Shown here one piece after another: positions 25,397 through 36,585 of a stretch of 64,000 bases of DNA (position 1 is the first letter of the stretch; every line of letters starts with the position of its first letter). The stretch lies in assembly GCA_023079485.1 (NCBI GenBank), contig CM041083.1, positions 154,894,552 to 154,958,551 on the forward strand, read 5' to 3'. The position numbers and the translations under genes are program-made. The notes under the pieces are model-generated. The model was not told where the DNA came from. It searched no databases and was given only the letters and a program-made list of their open reading frames with translations. The DNA comes from Archilochus colubris (taxonomy: Eukaryota > Chordata > Aves > Apodiformes > Trochilidae).

Positions 25397-28300
25397 AATA
25401 CATTCCTTTTTATTAGTAAATAATATTTTATGTACATTAAGGAAATTCTAATAAACTGTGGAAATTTTTATAATTCTCAAAAAAAAAAATTTGAATTTAC
25501 ACAATTTTATAAAAAACAGAGAATCTGCTTTCTGTTTGTTTCAAATGTACAAAGAATACTGTCATAATAGCCCAAATCAAATATTTACAGCTCTTCCCAG
25601 AGTTTAGGGAACACCACTGAGATTAGTCAGTTGTCCAAGCTTTTGGTCAGAGAATAAGTAACAGCAGTTTCCAAGAATGAAATAAAAACACTAAAATAAA
25701 ATCACACCCTCAGGGAGCCTAAGTACTGGCACAAAATCTATCCTGGGGCAATCAACTGAATAAATGTAGCTAAATATGTGCCATCTGTGAAGGAGTTTGT
25801 CCAGCAAAATCAGCAGCATTTCTCTTACAAAATACCCAGTTGTTTGGGGATGTGATTCTATGCAGGTAAATTCAGGATAGCTGAGGATCTTGAAATTTCT
25901 GAAACAGTGACTGCATTTTCAGAGGCAGTAATTACTGCAGAAGCAGTAACAGAGAAACTTCTCGATGCTTATTCCAGTGTCCAAGTGACTTGTTTACTCC
26001 CAAACAGATGGTTGTGGAACCACAGCGTACATCCACTGACACTTTTATTACCCTAATAAGTAACAGGAAGAGAACACCAACAGGTTTCTGTCTTGTTAAC
26101 ACTGTGGGATGTGCAGGCTACAGAGGAATGAGGCGAAGTGCCAAAGATATGAAACTAGATGGATCCAGCAGAAGAACAGCTAACGGGTCTGCCTGGTTGT
26201 TGTCAGAGCCCTGTTCTTCCTTGCATTGCTTCTTGGCACACAAAGCCTGCATTTTGCTCCTAAAAGTCTTACTGATTTGCAGCACTTCTTTGTATGTGCA
26301 TTTCTTACTTGAAAGTAGCCTTGATTTTTAAACCATTAGAGACTTTTATTTCTCTAGTGTAATAACCAGTCCTTAGTGTAGTAACCAGTCCTTAGACTGT
26401 GAAAATGCTGGGGGGGATGAGGGGGGTGGGTGTTATTTTTTTTTATTTTTCCTTACTTTTCTTTGCTTTGACAGGGTTATATAGTATATATCATTCAAGT
26501 ATGGGATGCTGAAATTGTGAGAAACAGTGCTCACTGCTTGAATGGGATCTGTTCTTTGAATGACATCAAAACCAAGGTTGTCAAGGTTTGAATATGTGAA
26601 GCTTCAGTGGGAGCTGTCACTGGCTTGGAGAGTGCCACCAGCAGGACAGGTTAGTGGACTGACAAAGCCCATGGAGGAGGAAAGAGCAGCCTTTTCATGT
26701 CACAATGTGACATCTGCCTATGGGGTAACAGGGAGAAGCCAGTTGAGGGAATGGGGGAGAGATGCACCACCAGAGCCAAAAGCAGGAGCCCAGGCCAAGG
26801 GGCCTGCACCCACCACAGACACCCCACTCCACTTAGTGAGAGCAATGCCAAAAACAGGGGTTGAGGTTCTAAGCAAAACACTTCAGATGATTCAGATGAA
26901 TGAGTGTTCTATATCAGCTATGTCATGCAGGCTCTTATGCTGTTAAAACTTCAACTAGACTAACAGTAGATTCATAGCTCCACCTATATGGTGTGTTCCT
27001 TGGACCCAGAACAAGATCTGGGGCATCATGGTTGCCTTTTGGGCATGCACTGAATGTTCCACTGCACATAACCGGTCTATGGCTGACCTAAAGAAACAAA
27101 AATGCTGTAATAGCTATACTGGGGATGCTTGGTCCTCAATTTTGCCTGTTCTGCTTAACAAAATCATTTCTGCTTTGTATTACCTGTGAAGATATCCCTT
27201 GTCAAGCAGTATTAGCTGATGCACAGAAACCTCCCAAGACTAATGAAATGCATTTTTCTTGATACTTGGTATTTTTCTCTTAAATGCACATAGGTAAGTG
27301 TTTTAGGAGCAGAAAATGCAAGTAAATTTCTCCAACTAGTCTCTGCAAAAGCCATGCCTAAGACTATGTTCACACCATCCTTACTGTCTTCCAAAGGCAA
27401 CCAGCAAGCTATGTGACCATTTTGATATTCTGCTTTTTCAGCTTCCATGCTTAGGGAAATGATGCAATAAGTATAAAACAATATGTGAATTCTGTCAATG
27501 CATATATCTAAAACTGTCTAAATAGCTACCTGTAAGATTATTTACTGTAATTCTTATGCCCATTCAAATACAATCAGGTCAGATATATTTCAGCATGCTG
27601 TAGGGTTCTGCTCAGCTACAAAGCAGGTACAGCACAATGTGTAGCGGTGTTTGCTTTTTGCTGTCTCCTGGTCAGTACCTTGGCTCTGAAGGTGCATCAC
27701 TGAAGACATTTTTTCTGTGACACTTCTGTCAAAAGTCAGTGTTACTATTATTATTCTTTGTTATTAAAACAGAAGCAGTAGTAATCAAAATATAAGGAAA
27801 AAAATTCTGTCAACTATGAAAGTATGATTTCCCTCACAGGCAAAATCTGCCTTTGTGGAATTCCAAGCAACCTGCAACTGTGTTAAAATTACTGTATCAA
27901 AGGGGAATATTTAATGCCTTTAACAATAAAGCTGTATTCCAGAAATAGAAATATATAGGCACTTCCGATTTTATATGCTATATATATATATATATCTTAT
28001 GAATGAGGAACAATAGCATTGTCACCAGCACTGACAATGTGATGGATAGAAAGTTCTCCTAAAAACATAAATATTTATCAAATCCATAAAACTTTGGCCA
28101 CTGGAAGAACTATTGTGCTGTGTATCATACTTCAATGTATGCATCTCATTAGACATAATACTGGCATCTCCTTGACTAAAAGTAGGTGCATTTTTTGAGT
28201 GAAGTGGCCTAAGCAGCTTCCTGCCCACTCGAAATACTCAAAAACAATACTGACACATTTAAGTTCTAGTATATTTTATTACACCTTCATAACCAATTCT

Positions 28301-29002
28301 CTATAAAAAGTAAAACTAGATCAAAATTTAACTTTTATTTATTAATTTATTTTTTATTTATTTTTACTGGAACACATATCACGTTTACAAATTGGAGCCA
28401 GGTATCCTTATATCTCTTTCATTGCTAGTACATTCACACTTCTGGGGTTTACTGACATCAGTGCTTGATTTTCTATGACATCACACAGGATCTTTATTTT
28501 TGCAGTAATAATCAAATCAGACACTCTCTTCTACAAGCCCTGTTAGACCTTCATTTATATTTCTCTGTAGGTATTTCTGTATGAGTATACCATTAGGTAT
28601 ACCATTAGGTTCCTTTCTTTTCATGAAGATAATTTATTGACAGAAGAATGTCAATTTTACACAGTTGAAAAGGATCCACTGAAACACATAAAGTATTTTC
28701 ATAATTATTTTCAGCAGAGTAACTTGTCCAGTGTTATAAATATGCTATCTCTGCAGAATCCAAGATACTTGCACATGAATGGCAGGTAGGACACAGTTTC
28801 TTATAGAAGATCTGTGTCCTTAAGGAGGGTGAGATTTAGAGCATCTCACATGGTTGGGAAATGGTGTTTAGACGACTGAATCTGGGCCTGAGGTGGCTGG
28901 TAAGTTACATTGATGTCTGATCATATAATTTGGATTCAATGACAAAGCTAGTTTCCGAAACACCAGTATGTCATTGGCAGTTTTAATATCATGAAAAATA
29001 TA
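25397..29002. other. Non-coding stretch
   Basis: No supported gene. A 19-bp unit is tandemly duplicated at 26355-26373 and 26374-26392, with one difference. A less AT-rich block at 26560-26880 contains overlapping 128-codon plus and 76-codon minus frames without recognisable motifs. An (AT)n run lies at 27978-27995, and a 12-bp tandem duplication at 28585-28608. Confidence 0.5.
26355..26392 (+). repeat. 19-bp tandem duplication
   Basis: Two adjacent 19-bp units differ at one base, suggesting a recent local slippage event. Confidence 0.9.
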
Positions 29003-29008
29003 TCCAAG
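29003..29008 (+). repeat. Left target-site duplication TCCAAG
   Basis: Immediately precedes the 5' LTR and is identical to the six bases after the 3' LTR. Six base pairs is the usual length for class II (alpha/beta-like) retroviral integrases. Confidence 0.93.
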
Positions 29009-29312
29009 TGTAGTGAGACAGGACCAGGTGCCCTGAGTTATTGATGAGTGGGTGTGGGTTCACCTGTGTCTGGTCTCCCTCCTGAGCATGTGCAGGAGCA
29101 GGGGGCCAATAAGAGAGCAGCTGACACCCATGGAGAGAGCTCTCACTCTTCAGTGAGGATGGAGAAGCTCACAGCTCGAGGAGCTCCAGGAGCAGGCAAG
29201 AAGGGGTAGATCCCGGAGCCCCAGGAACAGCCCTAGGACATTGTCCAGGAATGGGCTAAACCCTGAGGCCTCAGGATCAGCCCTAGGAGCAAGAAGGGCT
29301 CCTCCCACTACA
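29009..29312 (+). mobile_element. 5' LTR (304 bp)
   Basis: Starts TGTAGTGAGACAGG and ends CCCACTACA. It contains a GGCCAATAAGAG block near 29105 that may combine a CCAAT-like and a poly-A-like signal, and a GAGAGAGCTCTC palindrome near 29134. It matches the 3' LTR at all but seven positions. Confidence 0.93.
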
Positions 29313-29314
29313 TC

Positions 29315-29332
29315 TGGTGGAGAATGTGGGCA
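29315..29332 (+). promoter_or_regulatory. Candidate primer-binding site
   Basis: TGGTGGAGAATGTGGGCA begins two bases after the 5' LTR with the TGG expected to pair with a tRNA 3' CCA. I could not assign the tRNA with confidence. Confidence 0.55.
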
Positions 29333-29420
29333 GCCTGCAGAAAACCTAGCTGGCACAGAAACTGCAAGAACATTCTCCCTGTAAGGTATGATCAACAAGC
29401 TCTCTGGACAGGAAACCCCA

Positions 29421-29494
29421 GAGCAGAGGGGAAAATCCCATGAGGAAGGGTTAAATCCCGAGGCCCATGAGGAAAGAAACCCCGGAACAGAGGG
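29421..29494 (+). repeat. Internal direct repeat, copy 1
   Basis: A purine-rich unit of about 74 bp beginning GAGCAGAGGGG and ending GGAACAGAGGG. It recurs almost unchanged at 29622-29693 within the internal region of the LTR element. Confidence 0.9.
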
Positions 29495-29545
29495 AAACCA
29501 AGCCAGAAGAGCAGATACAGGAGGGAGAATAATAACTAGAAGAAG

Positions 29546-29610
29546 AACTTGCAGAGACTCTGTGAAAAGTGCCTGGTGCAACTTGCAGAGACTTTGTGAA
29601 ATATGCCTAG
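29546..29610 (+). repeat. Tandem ACTTGCAGAGACT units
   Basis: Two ~31-bp units (29546-29576 and 29580-29610) share AACTTGCAGAGACT and TGTGAAA. Two further copies lie at 29707-29738 and 29739-29760. They belong to the same internal region and show that it grew by local duplication. Confidence 0.88.
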
Positions 29611-29621
29611 GCTAAGCCCTT

Positions 29622-29693
29622 GAGCAGAGGGAAATCCCATGAGGAAGGGTTAAATCCCGAGGCCCATGAGGAAAGAAACCCCGGAACAGAGGG
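29622..29693 (+). repeat. Internal direct repeat, copy 2
   Basis: Second copy of the unit at 29421-29494, shorter by about two bases. Confidence 0.9.
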
Positions 29694-29970
29694 CAAGTGC
29701 CTGGGACAATTTGCAGAGACTTTGTGAAGAGTGCTCAGACAACTTGCAGAGACTTTGCCAGAAAGGGGCTGACATCGAGCGAATATATGGGTATGCTTAA
29801 CTCCCCTGAAAGAAAGAAGGTTGAGAATTCTCCCCAAAATATGTGTAAGGGTTGAGAATTCTCCCTAAAAATATATGTAAATTGTGTGATGTTTAATTCC
29901 CCTTAAAGATGTGTAAGATGTATATGTAAATGTCTATGTAAATGTCTGTGTACTATGTAAATGTCTGTGT

Positions 29971-29996
29971 AAAAAAAAAAAAAAAAAAGGGGGAAA
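29971..29996 (+). promoter_or_regulatory. Polypurine tract of the LTR element
   Basis: Eighteen A, five G and three A directly precede the 3' LTR. This is the expected place and composition for the plus-strand primer of reverse transcription, and it fixes the element's orientation as plus. Confidence 0.88.
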
Positions 29997-30300
29997 TGTA
30001 GTGAGACAGGACCAGGTGCCCTGAGTTATTGATGAGTGGGTGTGGGTTCACCTGTGTCTGGCCTCCCTCCTGAGCATGTGCAGGAGCAGGCGGCCAATAA
30101 GAGAGCAGCTGACACCCATGGAGAGAGCTCTCACTCTTCAGTGAGGATGGAGAAGTCCACAGCTCGAGGAGCTCCAGGAGCAGGCAAGAAGGGGTAGATC
30201 CCGGAGCCCCAGGAACAGCCCTAGGACATCGTCCAGGAATGGGCTAAACCCTAAGGCCTCAGGATCAGCCCTAGGAGCAAGAAGGGCTCCTCCCGCTACA
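29997..30300 (+). mobile_element. 3' LTR (304 bp)
   Basis: Same length as the 5' LTR, with about 97.7 percent identity by my count. It ends CCCGCTACA and is followed by the right target duplication. Confidence 0.93.
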
Positions 30301-30306
30301 TCCAAG
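30301..30306 (+). repeat. Right target-site duplication TCCAAG
   Basis: Identical to 29003-29008. Confidence 0.93.
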
Positions 30307-32844
30307 TGTCAAATAGTATTCAAGCATCCAAAGATCTTCACAAGGTTGGAAGATACTGTATGAGCCTTACTAGAGGTCTCAGCAAGAGAGAGGAGAAGCA
30401 TGATAAAGATCAGTCTCTTCTTTCTATCAGATGCCAAACTGACCATTTTTATTTAATTTTTTTTTTCTTTTTGAGATAGTGTTAGAAGTCAGATGAAGCA
30501 TTTCAAGTTGGAGAAAAGTAATGCATCAAACAAAGGGAAATTAAAATGTCAGCATCTGACAAAAACAATTAATTCTGTTAGTGGAGAAGGGAAACACACA
30601 TAAAGACTTACAGCTCTCCAGCTGACCACACAAAATAAAAATGGTTTCATTGATGACAAAAAAAACTAGTGGCATATGCAATGTGAATTTTCTTCCTACA
30701 AAAGTATGATTTCTGATGTAAAAGAAAGGCGGAAAACAGCTGTAGGATTGTTTAGCATTCCAAATTGACTTGCCCACTTCTGAATGTCTATTCTAAGTGA
30801 ATATTTAATAGTGCAGCTGGCATTATAACTGATTGAAGAACTCCACTTATCATATTGAGCATCTTACTTTCCTGGAAAAGTATCTCACAGATTTGTTCTA
30901 AATTTATCCATAATCCAAACTTAAATTTCTTGGGACTTCTCTTTCCTTTTTTTTGTTTGGTTTTCCTGCCCTTCCACCACCCCTTCATTTCCCCTTCTAC
31001 TTTTTCTCTTTTTTTAACAGATTTGAATATTTATTTTACAAATAACAAAACAAAAAGCATGAATAACATACCTAAGTAGTTTATATCCATTAATCTATAG
31101 AAAACTATAGAGGAAGTCATGTGAAGTGTTACAGGGACACAGATATAGTTATTTGTGTGCAAACAGAACAGCGTTGTTAGAAAAAAACCCTAAAGTTATA
31201 GCTTCTATAGACACAGACTCCAGCAAGCCCTACTAATTTTCATGCATTTGAAAAGAAAATATTTTACTTAACGCAGAGGTAATAATAGTGATGAAAACAG
31301 GTAGATACATTATGTAAGTATAGAAGAGGCAAGGTCTGGAGTTTTGGAAGAATAAGTAACATTTGCCAAAGTGTTATTATTCAAAGGGTGTAAAAGAAAA
31401 ATATTTGGCAAATCTGTATCAGAATATATTTATGTACATGCTTTGTAGTCCACCATACTTCACATATTCTGCTGTGTTTACACACCTAAAATTTCCAGAA
31501 TGCTGATCTGTTGTTAGCACTTATAATTGAAAATACAATTTCCGCTTACACTGAGTCACAAAAATCAGCAACAATGTTAAGACTGTCAGGGATAGTCTTC
31601 TCAACAGATAAATGATCAGTATAGGTGAAATTTAGGTGTAATTTGGGTGGAGTATCCTGTACTTTAATTCTTTAACTTCAGACAGAGGTTATCTCAATTT
31701 AAATAGTTCATCAATAGTGCTGTATCATCCCTAGTTTCTGAAATGTCATATATTATTTCCTTGTTAAAGCATAAATGCAAATGTAGCAATGACCACAATG
31801 ACACACACACGACACTCTCTAATAAAAGAAAAAAAGGTTAAAAATAAAAGTTCCTGTGTTCATTCCTTTCTTTTCTCTGTCTTTCCCTCTTTTTTTTTTT
31901 TCCTTCCCCTTATACAGACTATGCTCAGTATATTTACCCTCACCATCCTTTATTTTGGAACTATACATGTCATGCCCTGCTTTAAGCCATTGTTAGTTTA
32001 ACTTTAGTATAAAAAGAACAAAAGTAAAAGTACCAAAATGCACCTCACTGATAAACTCCTGTACTTGCTAAAGATGATTCAGTGGCAACTTTAAGACAAA
32101 GTATTTTTTAAATATTTATCAAGTTAACCAAAATATATGCCTTATGCATAGTAATACATCGTTTTAGTAAAGTGCATTTTAATTCACTATTCCAAGCATC
32201 ATAATGCTATATTAGACAGTTGCTTACAGAATATATTTCGATTTAAAGATTTAATTAATCCAAAAGCCATTTACAAAAATTAGTCAAGATGTTTTATTGA
32301 AATGATAAAAAGACAAACATTTCTACGATAAAGGAGGGGTCACAAAGCCATTCTCCTAAGAGAATATACAAAAGTACTTTTAAACCATCACCTACACTTC
32401 AAAAAAATATGGATAATAAAGCAGATTCTTCACAGGGGACTTGAGGTATCTCTTGCAGAATTTGCTGTGTCTGACTTCTGTATTGTATTTTGTTCTGTGT
32501 AGCCATACAATAACAGACATAATAGACCTTTGATTTTAGATGTGTTCCTAGGAGATACATTTCAAATACTCTTAATGATTATTAAAAACTTCTCAACCTT
32601 AATGTAGGAAAGACACATTTATAGATGGTCTACTCATCTTCACAGAGAATAGTCTTTTGTAAAATGAAAGATCAATTACTATTTTGCTATGAATTATTTT
32701 AAGCAGGTCTTGCCATTCCAAACCCTGCTGGGTTCATTTCTACATGAACAATTTCATTTTAGTCAGAGAGGTTTATATAGTGCAAATTCAGAATGTGATG
32801 AATGGTTAGAATCTACATTTTAATCAGAATGGAAATACGAAGAA
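30307..32844. other. AT-rich non-coding stretch
   Basis: No supported gene or mobile element. A short (AC)5 lies at 31801-31810, with T-rich runs near 30457-30470 and 31889-31901. Confidence 0.55.
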
Positions 32845-33361
32845 AGAGCAATGTGTATGACCTTCAGTGGGTCGAAGGAGGTGATTCTCTCCCTATACTC
32901 CACTCTCATGAGACACCATCAATTGTACTGTGTCCAGTTCTGGGGCCTCCAGCATAGGAAGTACATTATGATCTTGCAACAAGTCCAGAGGAGGGACATA
33001 AATATGATCAGAGGGATAGAGCACCTCTACTGTGAAGACAGACTGTGAGGTGGGGTTGTTCAGCCTGGAGAAGAGGAGGCTCCAGGGAGATCTTAGAGCA
33101 GCCTTACAGTATCTGCAGGAGGCTTACAGGAGAGCTGAGGTCAGACTTTATATAAAGGGCATGTAGTGATAGGACAAAGCATAAATGATTTAAGCTTGAA
33201 GAGGGTAGATTTGTGTTAGACATTAGGAAGAAATTCTTTGGTATGAGGATAGTGAGACACTGGAAAATGTTACCCAGGTAAGTTGTGGGTGGTCCATCCC
33301 AGGTAGTGTTCAAGGTCAGGTTGGATGGGGCTTTGAGAAGCCTGGTGTAGTGGGAGGTTGG
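32845..33361 (+). mobile_element. CR1 LINE, sense, main part
   Basis: Plus-strand CR1 ORF2 starting near the equivalent of '[27 protein letters not shown]' (frame 32851-33048). It continues through GGTTGTTCAGCCTGGAGAAG near 33054, then GATAGGACAAAGC, and the C-terminal segment near 33225-33330. There are several frameshifts and stops. Its 3' end is separated from this body by an unrelated insert at 33362-33508. Confidence 0.85.
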
Positions 33362-33508
33362 CAATCCTTCACAGAATTTCTGGCTGCCACAGATAAATTG
33401 CTGCAGATATTTAGTGTAGCTTGAAGAAATCTACTTAAGTGCATATCTACTTAAGTGCATATCTACATAAGTGCATCTACTTAAGTCATGTAGTGTTGAA
33501 ATATAACA
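33362..33508 (+). repeat. Unidentified dispersed repeat, copy 1 (147 bp), in CR1
   Basis: This stretch is not CR1. It matches 34863-34975 nearly base for base, with shared ends CAATCCTTCACAG...AAATATAACA. Here a 16-bp unit ATCTACTTAAGTGCAT is present about four times in tandem (roughly 33428-33490), against once plus a remnant in copy 2. It carries no open frame, poly-A tail or obvious terminal inverted repeats, and I do not recognise the family. CR1 sequence flanks it on both sides. Confidence 0.85.
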
Positions 33509-33564
33509 TCATCTTAAAGGTAGAGACCTTAAAGATCGAACACAAGCCATTCTATGATTCTTTG
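33509..33564 (+). mobile_element. CR1 3' terminus resuming after insert
   Basis: CTTAAAGGTAGAGACCTTAA, then CCATTCTATGATTCTTTGATG, continues the CR1 of 32845-33361. It shows a worn octamer tail. Confidence 0.7.
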
Positions 33565-34862
33565 ATGACTTCTCTCTAAGCTACATAATCATATGTTTTT
33601 TAATACAGAATTCTAATCTGAAAGCTATTCATTAAGTGAGTAGATCTATTCTTTAACTGGTATAACCATGCCAAACTCTACAGTTTCTGAGAAGCAAAAG
33701 GTTCTGGTGACAAAAATGTATTTTACTTCAGCGTGAGAATGGAATGCAGACATTTTGAACCCTTTATTTTCTTGTACTACTGTTAGGTTTTGGTTTTGTT
33801 TTTTTCACTTTGGTTAGCTTTGTGGGTATAATTTCTGCAGTCACATTGAAAAATCAACAGTGTAAAAAAAGAAATACATTTTTGTGTTGTCTATATGCAG
33901 GATACTTTCCATGGCAACTTGAGAAGTAATTTCATTTAATAGTTTGAAAATACAAAGTAGAACAATAAAAAAAAAAAAAAGGAATCAAAGTTTGCTTTCA
34001 CTAGCTAATTAACTCAGTAAATCAGAATTCTCCTCCATAATCTCTTTAAAACTATTTTTTTTACAACTGTCTCCTTGCAGCCTATCAGCTGTCGTGTTTG
34101 AAACCTTTTCAGACAATACACTGTAATGTAATTTGTGATAGAATCCTTTAAAATAAATTCTTACATATATTTGTTTATTTCTTTGGTTTTGTTTTCAAAC
34201 GGAAAACCTTTATTAGTTTCCTCAAAGTCAGATTGGTTATCCAATCAGTCTCTACTAAAATGCTACAATTCCTGGAAAAGTAGTGAATATAGCTGCAATA
34301 GAAAAAATGTATATATGTGTACAGGGCAATACCTGAATATCACATGGTCACAAAGTGTTTTTATTGCAGATTTAGAAGGATGTTTCCCTTCTCTCCAGTT
34401 TCAATAATTAAGTAGTTTAAAAATTATCATTAAATTTATCTAAAAATGTTATCTCACATAAATACATCTAAAGAAGCCTTAAGCCATACTGTAGATGATT
34501 GTTGTTCTTCCGTAATTCTGATCTGATGAAGAACTTTGTCATAACCTCTAGCATAATGACTATGATTTTTACTGAGTGCTGGCTACATGTACATTTTGTC
34601 AATATCTAGTAAAGACTCATATACATCCAGCTCTTAGATTCCAAATTATGGGGAATCATGGCATAAGCTATTTGTCTCTAGATGATGATTCATCATATAC
34701 CAATATATGCATCTAAGTTAATTGAAACAAATTATTATTTCATTTTGTTTGACTATAGAGTCAGGAATGAGTAGCTAAATCGAATCTTTATGACATCTCA
34801 GATTAAGTGAGATGATTCTACCCTAAGGATGTATCTGTCAAATTCACAGAAGTAAGAATAAA
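33565..34862. other. AT-rich non-coding stretch
   Basis: No supported gene. There is a poly-A run at 33968-33981. Confidence 0.55.
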
Positions 34863-34975
34863 CAATCCTTCACAGAATTTCTGGCTGCCACGGATAAATT
34901 GCTGCAGATATTTAGCATAGCTTGAAGAAATCTACTTAAGTGCATACTTGAGTCATGTAGTGTTGAAATATAACA
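34863..34975 (+). repeat. Unidentified dispersed repeat, copy 2 (113 bp)
   Basis: Second copy of the repeat at 33362-33508, about 1.35 kb downstream in the same orientation. In the first ~85 bases I count three mismatches. It lacks the extra 16-bp units. Its flanks share nothing with those of copy 1, so the shared segment was copied as a defined unit rather than as part of a larger duplication. Confidence 0.85.
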
Positions 34976-35195
34976 ATAAGAAACATGGGTGCTGTCAGGT
35001 CTTATGACCAGAGGTTTCCACACTGACCAGAACATACTAAAATTGTGAACCATAGATCTTTGATATAGAACAAAACTCACTATTACAGCATGACTTCCTT
35101 TTCCAGCCTAATTTCTTTTATAATAGAGTGAGGGTTTTCTTTAGCAAAAATTCCTTCAGTAAATGGCAGTTATGATACTAATGCATTGGAATAGG

Positions 35196-35773
35196 TGTCA
35201 TGGTTTAACCTCAGCAGGCAACTAAGTACCACATAGTCACTTGCTCACCCTCCCCTGGTGAGATGGAGGAGGAAATTGGAAGGGTAAAAGTGAGAAAACC
35301 TGTGGGTTGAGAACAAGACACTGTAACAAGTAAAGCAAAAGTCGTGCATGAAAGCAAAGCAAAATTAGAATTAAATTCACTACTACCCATTGGTAGGAAA
35401 GTCTTAAACCATCTTCAAAAAAACAGGGCTCCATAATGTGTAACAGTTACTTGGGAATACAAAACACCATCACTCAGAATATCCCATCTCTTTCCTTATT
35501 CATCCTCTAGTTTTATATGCTGAACATGATGTCATATCCTGTGGAATATGCTGCTGACAAATTTGGATCTTTTTTTCTGGCTCCCTCCTTTCTTCTTGTA
35601 CATCTGCACACTAGAAAACATGGGATCCTTGGTTTCTTAGCAAAAACTAAAAAAAAAACCAAAAAACCCTGTGTACTATCAACATTTGTTTTATAACAAA
35701 TCCCATACTGAAGCCAAAATATAAACTATTCTAGATACTAAGAAGAATATTATTGCTATTCCAGATAAGACCA
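35196..35773 (-). mobile_element. ERV LTR, family A, antisense, near full length
   Basis: On the plus strand it opens TGTCATGGTTTAACC, which is the reverse complement of the GGTTAAACCATGACA-type LTR end. It then shows GGCAACTAAGTACCAC, GAAAACCTGTGGGTTGAGA, GATGTCATATCCTGTGGAAT and CTTGTACATCTG, and ends near CCAGATAAGACCA. The length (about 578 bp) is close to that of the copy at 17700. No internal sequence, primer-binding site or second LTR adjoins it, so it is a solo LTR left by recombination. Flanking bases show no intact target duplication, consistent with age. Confidence 0.82.
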
Positions 35774-35890
35774 AGACAATGAGTTGTTGGGTTTTTATTG
35801 AATTACAAGTAAAACATAATTTTTCCTTTATGAAAAATCAAGGTATAAAAATCTAGAGATTTTATAATTTTGAAAAATGGAATCTGTATT

Positions 35891-35931
35891 TTAAAATGGA
35901 ATTTTAAATGGAATTTTAAAATGGAATTTTA
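35891..35931 (+). repeat. AAAATGGAATTTT tandem units
   Basis: Three near-identical units of 12-13 bp, each itself partly palindromic. Confidence 0.85.
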
Positions 35932-36086
35932 TTTCTCTGGAAAAGAAAAAATAATTCACTGTTTTTCTCATTTGAAAGATCTGTTAAAAATTCAAAAAGG
36001 AAGAAAACAAGTTTGATTGAAAATGTGATATCTACTAATTGCTAGATTACAACAGTATCTTTGGTAAGCCCAGTTCTGTCTGGTTG

Positions 36087-36185
36087 GTTGGTTATTTTTT
36101 TCATGGGGGGTTTTTGTGTTTTGTTTTGTTTTGGTTTGTTTGGTGGCTTTTGTGCATTTTGTTTTGGTTTGTTTGTTTTTTAGTT
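36087..36185 (+). repeat. TTTTG-rich low-complexity tract
   Basis: GTTTT and GGTTT units over about 100 bp without a strict period. Confidence 0.85.
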
Positions 36186-36585
36186 TGAGATCCAGGCTGT
36201 TATTAGAGACCATAAACTAAAATACATGGGATGGAATTTTCAAAGACAGGTACTTCCAGGACATAATCACATCATCCTAAATTGACCTCTAAATTTGATC
36301 ATATTGCCTTTATTGACCACAAATGAAAGCGTGAATTAATAATTTACAGCTTTAAGTACATAGCTATAAGATATATCAAATCGGGAAAATTACTCATGTC
36401 CTTAGACTGATACAATATATGAAGTTTAGGCTCTTAAAACATGAAAAATAAGTGTAATCTCTCAATCAGAGATTAAGCTAGTAAATAGTTTTTGTTTATG
36501 TAAAACCCAGACTAGGTTTGTCTTTACTTAAGGAATTTTTAAGTGCTTACTGTCTACTCACAATTTAAAGTATGTCATCTAATTA

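Larger units (their letters stand above)
29009..30300 (+). mobile_element. Complete non-autonomous LTR retrotransposon (1,292 bp)
   Basis: Two directly repeated 304-bp LTRs (29009-29312 and 29997-30300) enclose a 684-bp internal region. The LTRs begin TGTAGTG and end C(A/G)CTACA, so the outer TGTAG/CTACA ends are inverted repeats. A perfect 6-bp target duplication, TCCAAG, flanks the element at 29003-29008 and 30301-30306. A 26-base all-purine tract abuts the 3' LTR, and a TGG-starting candidate primer-binding site lies two bases after the 5' LTR. The inside contains no gag, pro, pol or env similarity, only short internal repeats, so mobilisation must have used proteins supplied in trans. I count seven LTR-LTR mismatches, about 2.3 percent, so it is recent relative to most repeats here. 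A 143-codon minus frame across the 5' LTR edge is a shadow. The orientation is taken from the purine tract. Confidence 0.93.
35774..36585. other. AT-rich stretch with small tandem repeats
   Basis: No gene. Three copies of a 12-13-bp AAAATGGAATTTT unit lie at 35891-35931, and a TTTTG/GGTTT-rich tract at 36087-36185. Confidence 0.6.

Noticed and set aside
26560..26946. 128-codon plus frame as a possible host exon
   Set aside because: No recognisable domain, no supporting splice structure visible by eye, and an overlapping frame on the opposite strand; kept only as a composition anomaly.
29150..29581. 143-codon minus-strand open frame
   Set aside because: It spans the 5' LTR and repeat-rich interior of the short LTR element, antisense to it; its equivalent at the 3' LTR is not maintained and it has no motif.
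29961..29988. Poly-A run as a retropseudogene or SINE tail
   Set aside because: It continues into GGGGGAAA and abuts the LTR, so it is the polypurine tract of the LTR element.
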